Below, piece by piece: positions 10,771 through 18,345 of a stretch of DNA of 64,000 nt (position 1 is the first letter of the stretch; each line of letters begins with the position of its first letter). Made by a program: the position numbers and the translations under genes. Source of the DNA: JAKPUX01 sp964436305 (lineage in GTDB: Bacteria > Zhuqueibacterota > Zhuqueibacteria > Residuimicrobiales > Residuimicrobiaceae). The notes beneath the pieces are model-generated. The model worked only from the letters and a program-made list of their open reading frames with translations. It was not told the origin of the DNA and did no database searches. The DNA lies in assembly GCA_964436305.1 (NCBI GenBank), contig CAYTCI010000013.1, forward strand, positions 1 to 64,000, in the 5' to 3' direction.

Positions 10771-11303
10771 TTCAGGGGCATCCCGCCGCCAGGTTCCCAG
10801 CTCTCATCGAGCCAGATCGCCAGGGTTTCCCCCCAGAAGATGCGGTGATAATCCTTGCGCGGATAGCTGGACTCGATCTCGGGCTGCAAAAAGTGTTCGG
10901 GATGGAAATCCTGCCAGGCCATGATGCGGCATTCAAAGGAGAGGGCGGCGCCGGCGACACGCGGTACCGCGACGGTGGTGCTCTCAAGGGGCTGCAATCC
11001 GGCCTGCTCCCACTTGTTCGTATTGCGGCCGCTGTGGCTGCCGCAGAAACTCAGGGCGCTGTGATATTTCGCCGGCATAAAGTTCAGGGTGAACTCGGGG
11101 TGGCGGTTGAGCAGTTCGAAGGTGTAGCGCGTCGGGCGGACGTAGACGGTGACCACCGGCTGATTCCAGAGGGTGCCGAAACCGCCCCACGAGACGGTCA
11201 TGGGATTGGGCTGGTCGCTGCCGGCGACGAGCAAGGCCCAGCTCTTGTCGAGGAGATCGAAGGGCGAAAGTACCAGTTCGGAGGGATTGAGTTGTTTGAT
11301 CAT
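10767..11303 (-). CDS. Flavin reductase-like FMN-binding split-barrel protein
   Basis: This 178-residue protein belongs to the flavin reductase/DIM6-NTAB family. It shows PMTVSWGGFGTLWNQPVVTVYVRPTR (two strands of the split barrel, about 34-59), then the loop HPEFTLNF and the CGSHSGRNTNKW segment, where the family contacts FMN. Members reduce flavins with NAD(P)H or simply bind FMN. The gene is first in a two-gene unit with the unknown exported protein, overlapping it by four bases. A sigma-70 promoter is readable at 11385-11413. The physiological partner is unknown, and the pairing with an exported protein is unusual. Confidence 0.85.
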   Translation of the reverse strand: MIKQLNPSELVLSPFDLLDKSWALLVAGSDQPNPMTVSWGGFGTLWNQPVVTVYVRPTRYTFELLNRHPEFTLNFMPAKYHSALSFCGSHSGRNTNKWEQAGLQPLESTTVAVPRVAGAALSFECRIMAWQDFHPEHFLQPEIESSYPRKDYHRIFWGETLAIWLDESWEPGGGMPLK

Positions 11304-11384
11304 CTGCCGTTCCTTTCTGTGCGCATCGGCTGTGCCGGCAAGAGCAGGTGGAGGTTCCGCGATAGACCTTTTGCCGGGCTCATA

Positions 11385-11413
11385 AAGATATCAAGATTGC
11401 GCTTTAAAAACAA
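11385..11413 (-). promoter_or_regulatory. Predicted sigma-70 promoter of the flavin reductase unit
   Basis: On the minus strand TTGTTT (11413-11408) is followed after 17 bp by TATCTT (11390-11385). The same -10 and a similar spacer (CTTGATATCTT) recur before putP at 15759-15787, which supports a real promoter. Confidence 0.6.
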
Positions 11414-11438
11414 GAGGCAATACGCGCAGGCACCCCCG

Positions 11439-11740
11439 TTCTCTCGCACCGACCCGGCTCTCTCCTTCTCGCCCCGACCCCCTCTTCTCGCACCGACCCG
11501 GCTCTCCTTCTCGTGCCGACTCCGGCTCTCTCCTTCTCGCGCCGACCATGGCTTCCCTCTCCGGGTTTTCTCGCGCCGACCCCCTCTTCTCGTGCCGACC
11601 CCAGCCCAATAACCTTGCGCCGACTTCGGCCACATAATCTCGCGCCGCCCCTGGCTTCCCTCGCTTGCCAACCTCTGCCCTCGCTCAAGCCACTCTCTCG
11701 CATCAGCCTGGTCCTCCCTCTCGAGGCCGGCCTCTCTCCT
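11439..11740. repeat. Degenerate repeat array C (about ten copies of TTCTCGCNCCGACC)
   Basis: About ten imperfect copies of CTCTCGCACCGACCC, TTCTCGCGCCGACC or TTCTCGTGCCGACC occur at 19-35-bp intervals, the spacers often being CCCCTC or GGCTCTCTCC. The core is the reverse complement of the one in array B. Copies decay towards the right end (CTTGCGCCGACTTC, then CGCTTGCCAACCTC). The array fills the space between two divergent transcription units. Frames open through it are low-complexity and were not called as genes. Confidence 0.85.
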
Positions 11741-11761
11741 GTCAGCCATCCCCATTATTGT

Positions 11762-11777
11762 AAGTAACTTTTTACTT
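11762..11777. promoter_or_regulatory. Second operator-like inverted repeat AAGTAA-N4-TTACTT
   Basis: The half-sites AAGTAA (11762-11767) and TTACTT (11772-11777) are the same words found in the palindrome at 11806-11819. They flank and overlap the -35 box of the 11836 operon. Two sites for one regulator, spaced 44 bp centre to centre, are suggested by inference. Confidence 0.55.
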
Positions 11778-11804
11778 GACATTCCCAAATTCCCTCCGTA
11801 TATT
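11776..11804 (+). promoter_or_regulatory. Strong sigma-70 promoter of the amidotransferase-fold/ArsR operon
   Basis: A consensus -35 TTGACA (11776-11781), a 17-bp spacer and a -10 TATATT (11799-11804) lie 32 bp upstream of the first start codon. It is one of the best promoters in the window. Confidence 0.8.
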
Positions 11805-11805
11805 A

Positions 11806-11819
11806 AGTAAGTACTTACT
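11806..11819. promoter_or_regulatory. Perfect 14-bp palindromic operator AGTAAGTACTTACT
   Basis: The palindrome starts 2 bp after the -10 box and covers the expected transcription start, a classical repressor position. The operon's second gene encodes an ArsR-like winged-helix protein, so autoregulation is the natural inference. Confidence 0.75.
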
Positions 11820-11835
11820 ATACAGGAGGCCGGAA

Positions 11836-12732
11836 ATGTCAGTTAAAAGTCAAAGCATGGAAAACGCCTATCGCATCGCGGGTGAACTGCTCAAAGACAA
11901 ACTCCAGGAGGCCGATCCCGAGGCCCTGGGTGACCTCGAGAGTGTGAAAGCGGCGGACGTTCTTGTCGTCCAGGGCTCGTATGATCATATTGAACAGGTC
12001 CTCTCCCTTTCCCGGACGCCCTTCACACTCATCTTGCCCCGCCAGCTTGACGCGGCGGAGCTCCGGCCCGACCAGATCGTCTTTATCAACTGCCCAGGCC
12101 ATGTCGGTCCGAAAGGGCTGAGGAAGCTCGCCACCTTCGTCGCGGCGGGCGGATTCCTCTTCACGACCGATTGGGCCCTGAAGCATGTACTGGAGCCCGC
12201 CTTCCCGGGCTATGTGGCCTATAACGAAAGAGCGACCGCCGACGAGGTGGTCCGGGTGGAGCTGTTGGAGGCCGACGATCCCTTCCTCAAGTCGCTCCTC
12301 GGGCCGGAGGACGATCCCCAGTGGTGGCTGGAAGGCAGCAGCTATCCGATCCGGATCCTCGACCAGAAGAAGGTCCGCGTTCTTGTGACCTCCCGGCAGA
12401 TCGGCGAACAGTACGGCGAGGCATCCGTTTTCATCACCTTCGACCACGGCGAGGGCAAGGTTTACCATATGATCAGCCATTTCTATCTGCAGCGATCCGA
12501 GACCCGGACGCGAAGACAAACGGCCAGCGCCGCTGATTACCTGGTCGAGAAGGAAATCTCTGTCGAGCTGCGCGCCAAATATCAAAAGATGGGGATCGAC
12601 GAGGCCTCTCTGGGTGAGGTCGAGAGCGCCTTCACCTCAGCGGCCATCATGAACAAGATCATCTATGACAAAAAATCACAGATGAAGAATGCTCCGCAAG
12701 GGAAAAAGAGCGATGATCCGAAAAAAGCCTGA
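11836..12732 (+). CDS. Protein of unknown function with a class I amidotransferase-like fold
   Basis: This 298-residue cytosolic protein has no signal peptide. The alternating beta/alpha pattern (ADVLVVQGSYDHIEQVL, PFTLILPRQLD, QIVFINCPGHVG, LATFVAAGGFLFTTDWAL) looks like the GATase1/ThuA-type fold. However, there is no normal Cys nucleophile elbow, so catalysis is doubtful. The C-terminal 60 residues are Lys-rich and polar. AGGAGG lies 6 bp before the ATG. It is the first gene of an operator-controlled unit; the next gene encodes an ArsR-like regulator, and an ADP-ribosylglycohydrolase gene follows. I cannot assign a biochemical role. Confidence 0.72.
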   Translation: MSVKSQSMENAYRIAGELLKDKLQEADPEALGDLESVKAADVLVVQGSYDHIEQVLSLSRTPFTLILPRQLDAAELRPDQIVFINCPGHVGPKGLRKLATFVAAGGFLFTTDWALKHVLEPAFPGYVAYNERATADEVVRVELLEADDPFLKSLLGPEDDPQWWLEGSSYPIRILDQKKVRVLVTSRQIGEQYGEASVFITFDHGEGKVYHMISHFYLQRSETRTRRQTASAADYLVEKEISVELRAKYQKMGIDEASLGEVESAFTSAAIMNKIIYDKKSQMKNAPQGKKSDDPKKA

Positions 12733-12748
12733 AAACGGGGAGGCCGCA

Positions 12749-13183
12749 ATGGGCGCCGGCACGCCGATGCTCAACAAACCCTCCCGGTCGTATCTCAACC
12801 CGACGACCAAGGCGGTCGCCCACCCGGTGCGGTCGTCAATCCTGAAGGCGTTGAAGGAGGGCGACCTCTCGACCGTCGAACTGGAAAAGATCACGGGGGA
12901 GACCCGCTACAACCTCTACCATCATCTCAATGCCCTCGAGCAGGTCGGACTGGTCGAATGGACGATGCGGGACAACAAGACCAAGCTCTATCACCTCGGC
13001 ACACCGGATACCCCCGCAGCGGCAGTAACCATCCTCACGGAGGAGGATATCGTCGCCCATCGCGAGAAGCTCAAGCTACTGGTAGCGGCATTGGAGGCCA
13101 TCTCCGGCGAGCCAATCCCCAACGCGGACAAGATCGCCGGTGCCGAGGTATGCCTCTATTACAAATGGCGGGAGCAGCCATAA
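12749..13183 (+). CDS. ArsR-like winged-helix transcriptional regulator
   Basis: This 144-residue protein contains AVAHPVRSSILKALKEGDLSTVELEKIT followed by NLYHHLNALEQVGLVEW, read as consecutive helices of an ArsR/HTH_20 winged helix (about 20-70). The tail has no metal-binding Cys cluster. The start at 12749 was chosen because GGGGAGG lies 5-6 bp upstream; earlier in-frame starts (12689, 12713) overlap the previous gene and lack a site. The two AAGTAA/TTACTT inverted repeats at the operon promoter are the likely targets. What effector it senses is unknown. Confidence 0.82.
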   Translation: MGAGTPMLNKPSRSYLNPTTKAVAHPVRSSILKALKEGDLSTVELEKITGETRYNLYHHLNALEQVGLVEWTMRDNKTKLYHLGTPDTPAAAVTILTEEDIVAHREKLKLLVAALEAISGEPIPNADKIAGAEVCLYYKWREQP

Positions 13184-13203
13184 AGACGGCCCTGGCGCTC
13201 GCC

Positions 13204-13325
13204 GGAGTGGACGGGAGAGCAAGGGTGATCACGAGAGCCGGGGTGGGCACAAGAGCCATGGTGAATACAAGAGCGGGAGTGAACACAGGAGTCCGGGATG
13301 GAAACAAGATGCCGGGAAAGGAGAC
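13204..13325. repeat. Degenerate 17-19-bp repeat array D
   Basis: Six imperfect units follow one another: GGTGATCACGAGAGCC, GGTGGGCACAAGAGCC, GGTGAATACAAGAGCG, GAGTGAACACAGGAGTCC, GGATGGAAACAAGATGCC and GGAAAGGAGACAAAATGC. They look like a decayed version of the GGTCGGCGCAAGAGG core in array B. The last unit provides the AAAGGAGA ribosome-binding site and start codon of the next gene. Confidence 0.65.
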
Positions 13326-13328
13326 AAA

Positions 13329-14102
13329 ATGCTTGGCGCGATTGCTGGAGATATCATCGGTTCGGTCTATGAATGGGACAATATCAAAACAAAGGAGTTT
13401 CCCCTCTTTTCACCCCGCTGCTTTTTCACGGATGATTCGATCCTGACCATCGCCCTGGCCGATTCCCTCCTCACCGGGGCTTCCTATACGGCCAATATGA
13501 AGAAATTCTACCGCCTCTACCCCGATGGCGGCTACGGCGGCAGCTTTCACCACTGGGCGCAAAGTCCTTCCTCCTCGCCCTACAACAGCTGGGGCAACGG
13601 CGCCGCCATGCGCATCAGTCCGGTCGGATTCGCCTATGACGATCTGGCGACCGTCCTGCAAAAGGCCGAAGAATATACCGCAGTGACGCACAATCATCCT
13701 GAGGGTATCAAGGGGGGCCAGGCTACCGCGGCGGCGATTTTTCTGGCGCGCAGCGGCCGGTCAAAAGAGGAGATCCGGGCCTATATCGAATCGACCTTTG
13801 ACTATGATCTGCACCGGACGGTGGATGAGATCCGTCCCGGCTACAAATTCACGGAATCCTGCCAGGAGACCGTTCCCCAGGCGATCCGGGCCTTTATCGA
13901 CTCGACCAGCTTCGAGGATGCCATCCGCAACGCCATCTCGCTGGGGGGTGATTCCGACACCCTCGCCTGCATCACCGGCGGCATCGCCCAGGCTTTTTAC
14001 CAGGGCGTCCCCGCGGAGATCGCCGCAAGGGTCTATGAATTCCTCGATGAGTGGCTGGGCGATATCACCCGCCGTTTCATGACACGATATCCCCTGGTAT
14101 AG
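13329..14102 (+). CDS. ADP-ribosylglycohydrolase family protein (DraG/ARH-like)
   Basis: This 257-residue protein shows all family landmarks: MLGAIAGDIIGSVYE at the N-terminus, FTDDSILTIALADSL (about 34-48, metal-ligand TDD), NGAAMRISP (about 95-103), HNHPEGIKGGQATAAAIFLA and the C-terminal GGDSDTLACITGG with Asp ligands of the dinuclear Mg site. Members remove ADP-ribose from proteins, nucleic acids or small molecules, reversing ADP-ribosylation. GGAGA precedes the ATG. It lies 145 bp behind the ArsR-like gene with no terminator visible, so co-transcription is likely. No ADP-ribosyltransferase is recognisable nearby. Confidence 0.92.
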   Translation: MLGAIAGDIIGSVYEWDNIKTKEFPLFSPRCFFTDDSILTIALADSLLTGASYTANMKKFYRLYPDGGYGGSFHHWAQSPSSSPYNSWGNGAAMRISPVGFAYDDLATVLQKAEEYTAVTHNHPEGIKGGQATAAAIFLARSGRSKEEIRAYIESTFDYDLHRTVDEIRPGYKFTESCQETVPQAIRAFIDSTSFEDAIRNAISLGGDSDTLACITGGIAQAFYQGVPAEIAARVYEFLDEWLGDITRRFMTRYPLV

Positions 14103-14143
14103 AACAGCGCCCGGGAGCCAGCGTCGGTCCCGACCGGGAGTGC

Positions 14144-15706
14144 TTATGGCCGTTTTCCCCGCGCCTGCTCGAACTCCGCAACAATTTCGGGGGCGACTTT
14201 TGCCGAGCAGAGTGAGACGATGGTAATGGCGAGGCAGGAGGCCAGAAAAGCTGGCAGCAGCTCATAGACGCCAAAAATCCCGCCGGCCGGCCGTACCACC
14301 AGTTTCCCGAAGAAGACCATTGTCCCGCCGGCGATCATCCCTGCCAGAGCGCCGCTGCGGGTGGTTCTTCGCCAGAAGAGCGAGAAGAGCATGATCGGGC
14401 CGAAGGTGGCGCCGAATCCCGCCCAGGCGAAGGAGACGAGATTGAAAATGATGCTCTTTTCATCCAGGGCAATGAGAATGCCGATCAGGGTGATGACCAG
14501 CATCGAGGCCCGCGTGACGAGCATCACCTCCCGGTCCGAGGCCTCCCGCCGCAAGACGCGCTGGTAGATGTTCTTGGCAAAAGCGGAGGTGGCGATCAGC
14601 AGGTAGGAATCCGAGGAACTGATGGTGGCGGCGAGGATGCCGGACATGATGATGCCCGCCAGCAGCGGCGGAAAGAGATTCCGGCTCATCGCGATAAAGA
14701 TATTCTCTGCGCCGCTCTGGGTGAGAAACAGAGCGGGATAGAGCGCCCGGCCGGTCAGGCCGATGGCCACCGCCGCGACCAGGGAGATCAGGCACCAGCT
14801 GATGGCGATACGGCGCGAAAGGTCCAGGTCGCGCGGATGGCGGATCGCCATAAAGCGGATGAGGACATGGGGCATCCCGAAATAGCCCAGTCCCCAGGAG
14901 AGGGTGGAGAGAATGGTCCACAGGCTGTACGGGCCGGCTGTGTCAAAAAGCGGTGCACCCGACGCGCTGGTCGCCTGGAGGCCCTGGTGGACGAGCGGCC
15001 GCGCGATGCCGAATAGCTCGAAAAAGCCGGGGATGTGGCGGATGTTCTCCATCACCCGGGTGAGCCCGCCGGCGGCCTGAATTCCGGAGAGGGTGATCGC
15101 CCCCAGGGCGAAGATCATCACCAGCGCCTGGATGAGATCGGAGACGGTTTCGGCAAGGAAGCCGCCGATGATCACATAGGTGAGGACGAAAAGGGCGCCA
15201 AGCATCATCATCCAGATATAGGGCAGGCCAAAAAGGGCGGTGAAGAGCTTGCCCACCGTGACAAAACAGCTGGCTGCATAGACGGTGAAAAAGAGCAGGA
15301 TGAAGAGGGCGGCGGTGCTCATCAGCACCTGGCGCTGCTCCCGGAAGCGGTTGCTGATAAAGTCAGGAATGGTGATGGCATCGCCGGCGAGGGCGGAGTA
15401 GGTGCGCAGCCGCCTGGCGACCAGCAGCCAGTTGAGCCAGGTGCCGGCGGCGAGGCCGAGGGCGGTCCAGAAGGCCTCGCTGAGGCCGAACCAGTAGGCC
15501 ACCCCGGGCAAACCCATCAGCAGCCAGCCGCTCATATCGGAGGCCTCGGCGCTGAAGGCGGTGATCCAGGGGCCGATGGTCCTGCCGCCGATGAAAAAAT
15601 CCTTGCTGCTGGCATTGGCGCGCCGGGCGTAATAGAGGCCGATAGCGATGACCAGGGCCATATAGGCACCCATGGCCGCCAGGGTTTGTATGCGCTCTGC
15701 TGTCAT
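14144..15706 (-). CDS. putP: Sodium/proline symporter PutP (SSS family)
   Basis: This 520-residue integral membrane transporter has about 13 hydrophobic helices. Diagnostic segments are KDFFIGGRTIGPWITAFSAEASDMSGW near the N-terminus (read as adjoining motifs), GDAITIPDFISNRF, YIIGGFLAETVSDLIQ and the sodium-site helix LAATISSSDSYLL (about 365). These match PutP rather than pantothenate or sugar members of the solute:sodium symporter family. The ATG at 15706 (MTAERIQTL) is preceded by a GCGAGG site. The gene converges with the ADP-ribosylglycohydrolase gene and is transcribed from a promoter at 15759-15787. Confidence 0.92.
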   Translation of the reverse strand: MTAERIQTLAAMGAYMALVIAIGLYYARRANASSKDFFIGGRTIGPWITAFSAEASDMSGWLLMGLPGVAYWFGLSEAFWTALGLAAGTWLNWLLVARRLRTYSALAGDAITIPDFISNRFREQRQVLMSTAALFILLFFTVYAASCFVTVGKLFTALFGLPYIWMMMLGALFVLTYVIIGGFLAETVSDLIQALVMIFALGAITLSGIQAAGGLTRVMENIRHIPGFFELFGIARPLVHQGLQATSASGAPLFDTAGPYSLWTILSTLSWGLGYFGMPHVLIRFMAIRHPRDLDLSRRIAISWCLISLVAAVAIGLTGRALYPALFLTQSGAENIFIAMSRNLFPPLLAGIIMSGILAATISSSDSYLLIATSAFAKNIYQRVLRREASDREVMLVTRASMLVITLIGILIALDEKSIIFNLVSFAWAGFGATFGPIMLFSLFWRRTTRSGALAGMIAGGTMVFFGKLVVRPAGGIFGVYELLPAFLASCLAITIVSLCSAKVAPEIVAEFEQARGKRP

Positions 15707-15758
15707 GAGACCTCGCGCTGGATTGGTTTTTTGGGACTGTTGCCGCTGCAACGGCTAG

Positions 15759-15787
15759 AAGATATCAAGTTTGATACAGAAAAGCAA
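15759..15787 (-). promoter_or_regulatory. Predicted sigma-70 promoter of putP
   Basis: On the minus strand TTGCTT (15787-15782), a 17-bp spacer and TATCTT (15764-15759) lie about 55 bp upstream of the putP start. The -10 region matches the flavin reductase promoter. Confidence 0.6.
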
Positions 15788-15807
15788 GCAGCAATCGCAG
15801 CGGTGGC

Positions 15808-15891
15808 GGGTCGGCACAAGGAGGGATTGGGGCCGGCACGAGGCGGATCGGGTTTGCACGGGAGGGATTGGGGCCAGCACGAGGCGCGAGA
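15808..15891. repeat. Repeat array E (four 20-22-bp units)
   Basis: Four units begin GGTCGGCACAAGGAGGG, GGCCGGCACGAGGCGG, GGTTTGCACGGGAGGG and GGCCAGCACGAGGCGC, three of them joined by ATTGG or ATCGG. They are variants of the GGTCGGCGCGAGAGG core. The array lies between divergent putP and the esterase gene, directly upstream of a broken EEP gene end. Confidence 0.8.
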
Positions 15892-15906
15892 AGCCGATAA
15901 TATCGT

Positions 15907-15934
15907 TTGACCCCAGCCGGCTTTTCCGTATATT
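15907..15934 (+). promoter_or_regulatory. Predicted sigma-70 promoter upstream of the SGNH esterase
   Basis: TTGACC (15907-15912), a 16-bp spacer and TATATT (15929-15934) end exactly where the homology of the EEP fragment begins. Transcripts would read through the fragment into the esterase gene at 16052. Confidence 0.6.
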
Positions 15935-16009
15935 GGGCCGACGGCCGAACGACGGGATGGCCGTTCTGTCTCCGACCACTATCCGGTGATCGTGAATCTC
16001 CGGGTGTAG
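15935..16009 (+). pseudogene. C-terminal remnant of an EEP-family (endonuclease/exonuclease/phosphatase) gene
   Basis: The frame 15935-16009 reads G-P-T-A-E-R-R-D-G-R-S-V-S-D-H-Y-P-V-I-V-N-L-R-V then TAG. It aligns without gaps to the last 24 residues of the intact EEP protein encoded at 18346-19203, whose end contains AERWDGGFASDHFPVMADL. SDHYPV is the terminal catalytic motif of the family. No start codon is present in this frame, which is closed by TGA at 15908. The rest of the gene is missing and a promoter and repeat array E occupy its place. This is a deletion remnant rather than a functional gene. Confidence 0.8.
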
Positions 16010-16051
16010 TTGCTGACCCTCGATACATTTCCAGCAAAAGGAATCCAAAAC

Positions 16052-18253
16052 ATGAAGACCCCTGCCCTGCTTCTCTGCCTCCTTGCCCTCTGCTTGGCCG
16101 CCACTCTCCTGCACGCGGCCAGCGAAATCCCCGCCAACGATCCCAATATCCAGTATTTCGGCCGCTGGGATTTCAGCGATCCCCTCGCTCCGGCCCACTC
16201 CTGGCCCGGCGTCAGCCTCTACGCCGAATTCGCAGGCACCAGCATCGGCGTCCGGATGAAGGACAATTTCTGCTATTATACGATCATCATCGACGGTGTG
16301 GACAGCCTGGTGCTCCACCCCACCAGCAGCGAGCTCACCACCTACCCTGTCGCCGCTGGACTCATCCCGGGCCGCCATACCATCCGCATCGAAAAACGCA
16401 ACGAGACCACCTGGGCCAAATTCACCTTCAACGGCTTCATCCTCGATGACGGCAAGGGACTGCTGGCGCCTCCGGCACGACCCCTCCGCCGGATCGAATT
16501 TGTCGGCGACTCGTACACCAGCGCCTCGGGCAACCTCTATACCAGGTCCGACAAGCCCGCCGAGGATGCGCCGATCACCAACATCAACGAGGGCTTTGGC
16601 CCGATCACAGCACGCCATTTCGGCGCCGAGTACATGATGACCAGCCGCTCCGGCTATGGCATGGTCATGGACTGGCAGGGCTCCCGCTCGGGCAGCCTGC
16701 CGGCTATCTTCGGCCAGACGCATACCTTCACCGCCACGCCATCCTGGGACTTTTCGCAATGGGCGCCCAACCTGGTGGTCATCGGCCTCGGGCTAAACGA
16801 CTATTCTGGCTTCGGCGGCTGGAACGGCGCGATCAGCGAGACAAATCGTGCCTTGTACAAGAGTGAGTACCACAAATTCATCGCCACCCTCCGCGACCTC
16901 TATCCCGGGGTTAAAATTCTTGCGGTCGGTCCGCACGTCGAGTGGCTGCAGCAGGTCATCGCCGAGATCGTCAGCGAGGAGAACGCCGCCGGCAATGCGG
17001 ATGTCTATTACACCTTTTATCCCTATTATGACGGCGGCTATGTCTACGACGGTCACCCCAGCGTCGCCACCCATCACCAGATCGCCGACCGGCTGATCGC
17101 GGCCATCAACAGCTTTGACGCCTGGAGCCCTTACGACGACACCCGTCCGCCGGTTTTTACCAGATTCCCGGATTCGCCGCAGACCAGCTATAGCCGTGAG
17201 ATCACCCTCGCGTTCGAAACCGATACCTACGCCACCGTCCGCTACAGCAGTCAGGACCTGAGCTGGGATCAGATGGAGAACACCTGCACCACCACCGGCC
17301 AGCGCCAACATGCAGTCACCCTCACCGGCGAGCACGGCCATAGCTACCTCTGGTATTTCCGCGCCGCCGACCTTCGCGGCAATCAGATGCCCGCCTCCTT
17401 TGCTATCACTTTTAACATCGATACCTCCAAAGTGCTGCTCAACTGGCAGGATCCGGGGTACGATGATACCGGCTGGAAAACCGGTGCCGCACCCATCGGC
17501 TACGGCACCAGCAGCGACCTGAAAACACCCTGCGGCACGGTGCAGACGGTCTATTTCAGAAAAAGCTTCACCATTGTCGATCCCGCTGCCCTGACCGGAC
17601 TCGGCCTGCTTGTCAAGGGCCGCGACGGCGCCGTGGTCTACCTCAACGGCCATGAGATCGAACGCATCAATCTGCCGGCAGATGAGGAGATCTCCGCCGC
17701 CACGCCTGCTTCCACCGCGCTTGCGACAAACCTGAGCAAGATGGTGGTGATCAATGCTGCCAACGGCCTGCCGTTCTTGCGCGCCGGCGAAAACCTGATC
17801 GCAGTGGAGATGCATGCCTTTGATTACACCCGGGGGATCGCCTTTGACGCCCAACTCATCGACAACAAGAACACCATCCTCTTCAAACAAGGATCGGAAT
17901 GGAAATTCGCCGATAGCGGGGAGGCGCCCGAAATACAGCTGCGTGACAAGCTCTTGGGCGTCGATGGCGCAACCGACCAGGAGCTGCCAGAGCGCCTCCG
18001 GCTGGTGCAGAATTACCCCAATCCTTTCAATTCATCGACCACCATCGGTTTTGAGCTACCCGTCGCGGCGGAGATTTCCCTCAAGATTTACACGGTGACC
18101 GGAGCGGAGGTCGCCACCCTGGCCGAGGGCGCCCTGCCGGCCGGCCGCCACGAGATCCGCTGGTTGGCAGACGAGAGCGCCAACGGCTTGTATTTCATCC
18201 GCCTGAAATCGCCGGGTCACCAGGCGCTGTGCAAGGCACTGCTGTTAAAATAA
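16052..18253 (+). CDS. Type IX-secreted SGNH/CE2-like carbohydrate esterase
   Basis: This 733-residue protein begins with signal peptide MKTPALLLCLLALCLAATLLHA. A jelly-roll N-terminal domain (about 25-145) precedes an SGNH hydrolase domain with nucleophile block VGDSYTSAS (about 152-160), GLGLNDYS (about 247) and the catalytic Asp-x-x-His DGHPS (about 335). This order is that of CE2 acetylxylan esterases. A beta-rich region with a second lectin-like module follows (about 450-620). The end is a Por-type sorting domain (NYPNPFNSSTTIGFELP to LYFIRL), indicating type IX secretion to the surface. AAAGGA precedes the ATG. It probably removes acetyl groups from plant-type polysaccharides. Confidence 0.88.
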   Translation: MKTPALLLCLLALCLAATLLHAASEIPANDPNIQYFGRWDFSDPLAPAHSWPGVSLYAEFAGTSIGVRMKDNFCYYTIIIDGVDSLVLHPTSSELTTYPVAAGLIPGRHTIRIEKRNETTWAKFTFNGFILDDGKGLLAPPARPLRRIEFVGDSYTSASGNLYTRSDKPAEDAPITNINEGFGPITARHFGAEYMMTSRSGYGMVMDWQGSRSGSLPAIFGQTHTFTATPSWDFSQWAPNLVVIGLGLNDYSGFGGWNGAISETNRALYKSEYHKFIATLRDLYPGVKILAVGPHVEWLQQVIAEIVSEENAAGNADVYYTFYPYYDGGYVYDGHPSVATHHQIADRLIAAINSFDAWSPYDDTRPPVFTRFPDSPQTSYSREITLAFETDTYATVRYSSQDLSWDQMENTCTTTGQRQHAVTLTGEHGHSYLWYFRAADLRGNQMPASFAITFNIDTSKVLLNWQDPGYDDTGWKTGAAPIGYGTSSDLKTPCGTVQTVYFRKSFTIVDPAALTGLGLLVKGRDGAVVYLNGHEIERINLPADEEISAATPASTALATNLSKMVVINAANGLPFLRAGENLIAVEMHAFDYTRGIAFDAQLIDNKNTILFKQGSEWKFADSGEAPEIQLRDKLLGVDGATDQELPERLRLVQNYPNPFNSSTTIGFELPVAAEISLKIYTVTGAEVATLAEGALPAGRHEIRWLADESANGLYFIRLKSPGHQALCKALLLK

Positions 18254-18345
18254 GGCGACAAGCGGGTGAACAAGGCAGGCAAACCGGCCTCACCCGGGAA
18301 AGTTTGGGGAAAATGGGGAGATAAACGGAAATCCAGGAGAGCAAG

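Noticed and set aside
11391..11788. Several short Arg/Glu-rich frames in repeat array C
   Set aside because: They are translations of the degenerate repeat in all frames, without a ribosome-binding site or conserved pattern.
11776..11835. Upstream extension of the amidotransferase-fold protein to 11776
   Set aside because: It would place the start codon on the -35 box of the operon's own promoter; AGGAGG and the ATG at 11836 are better.
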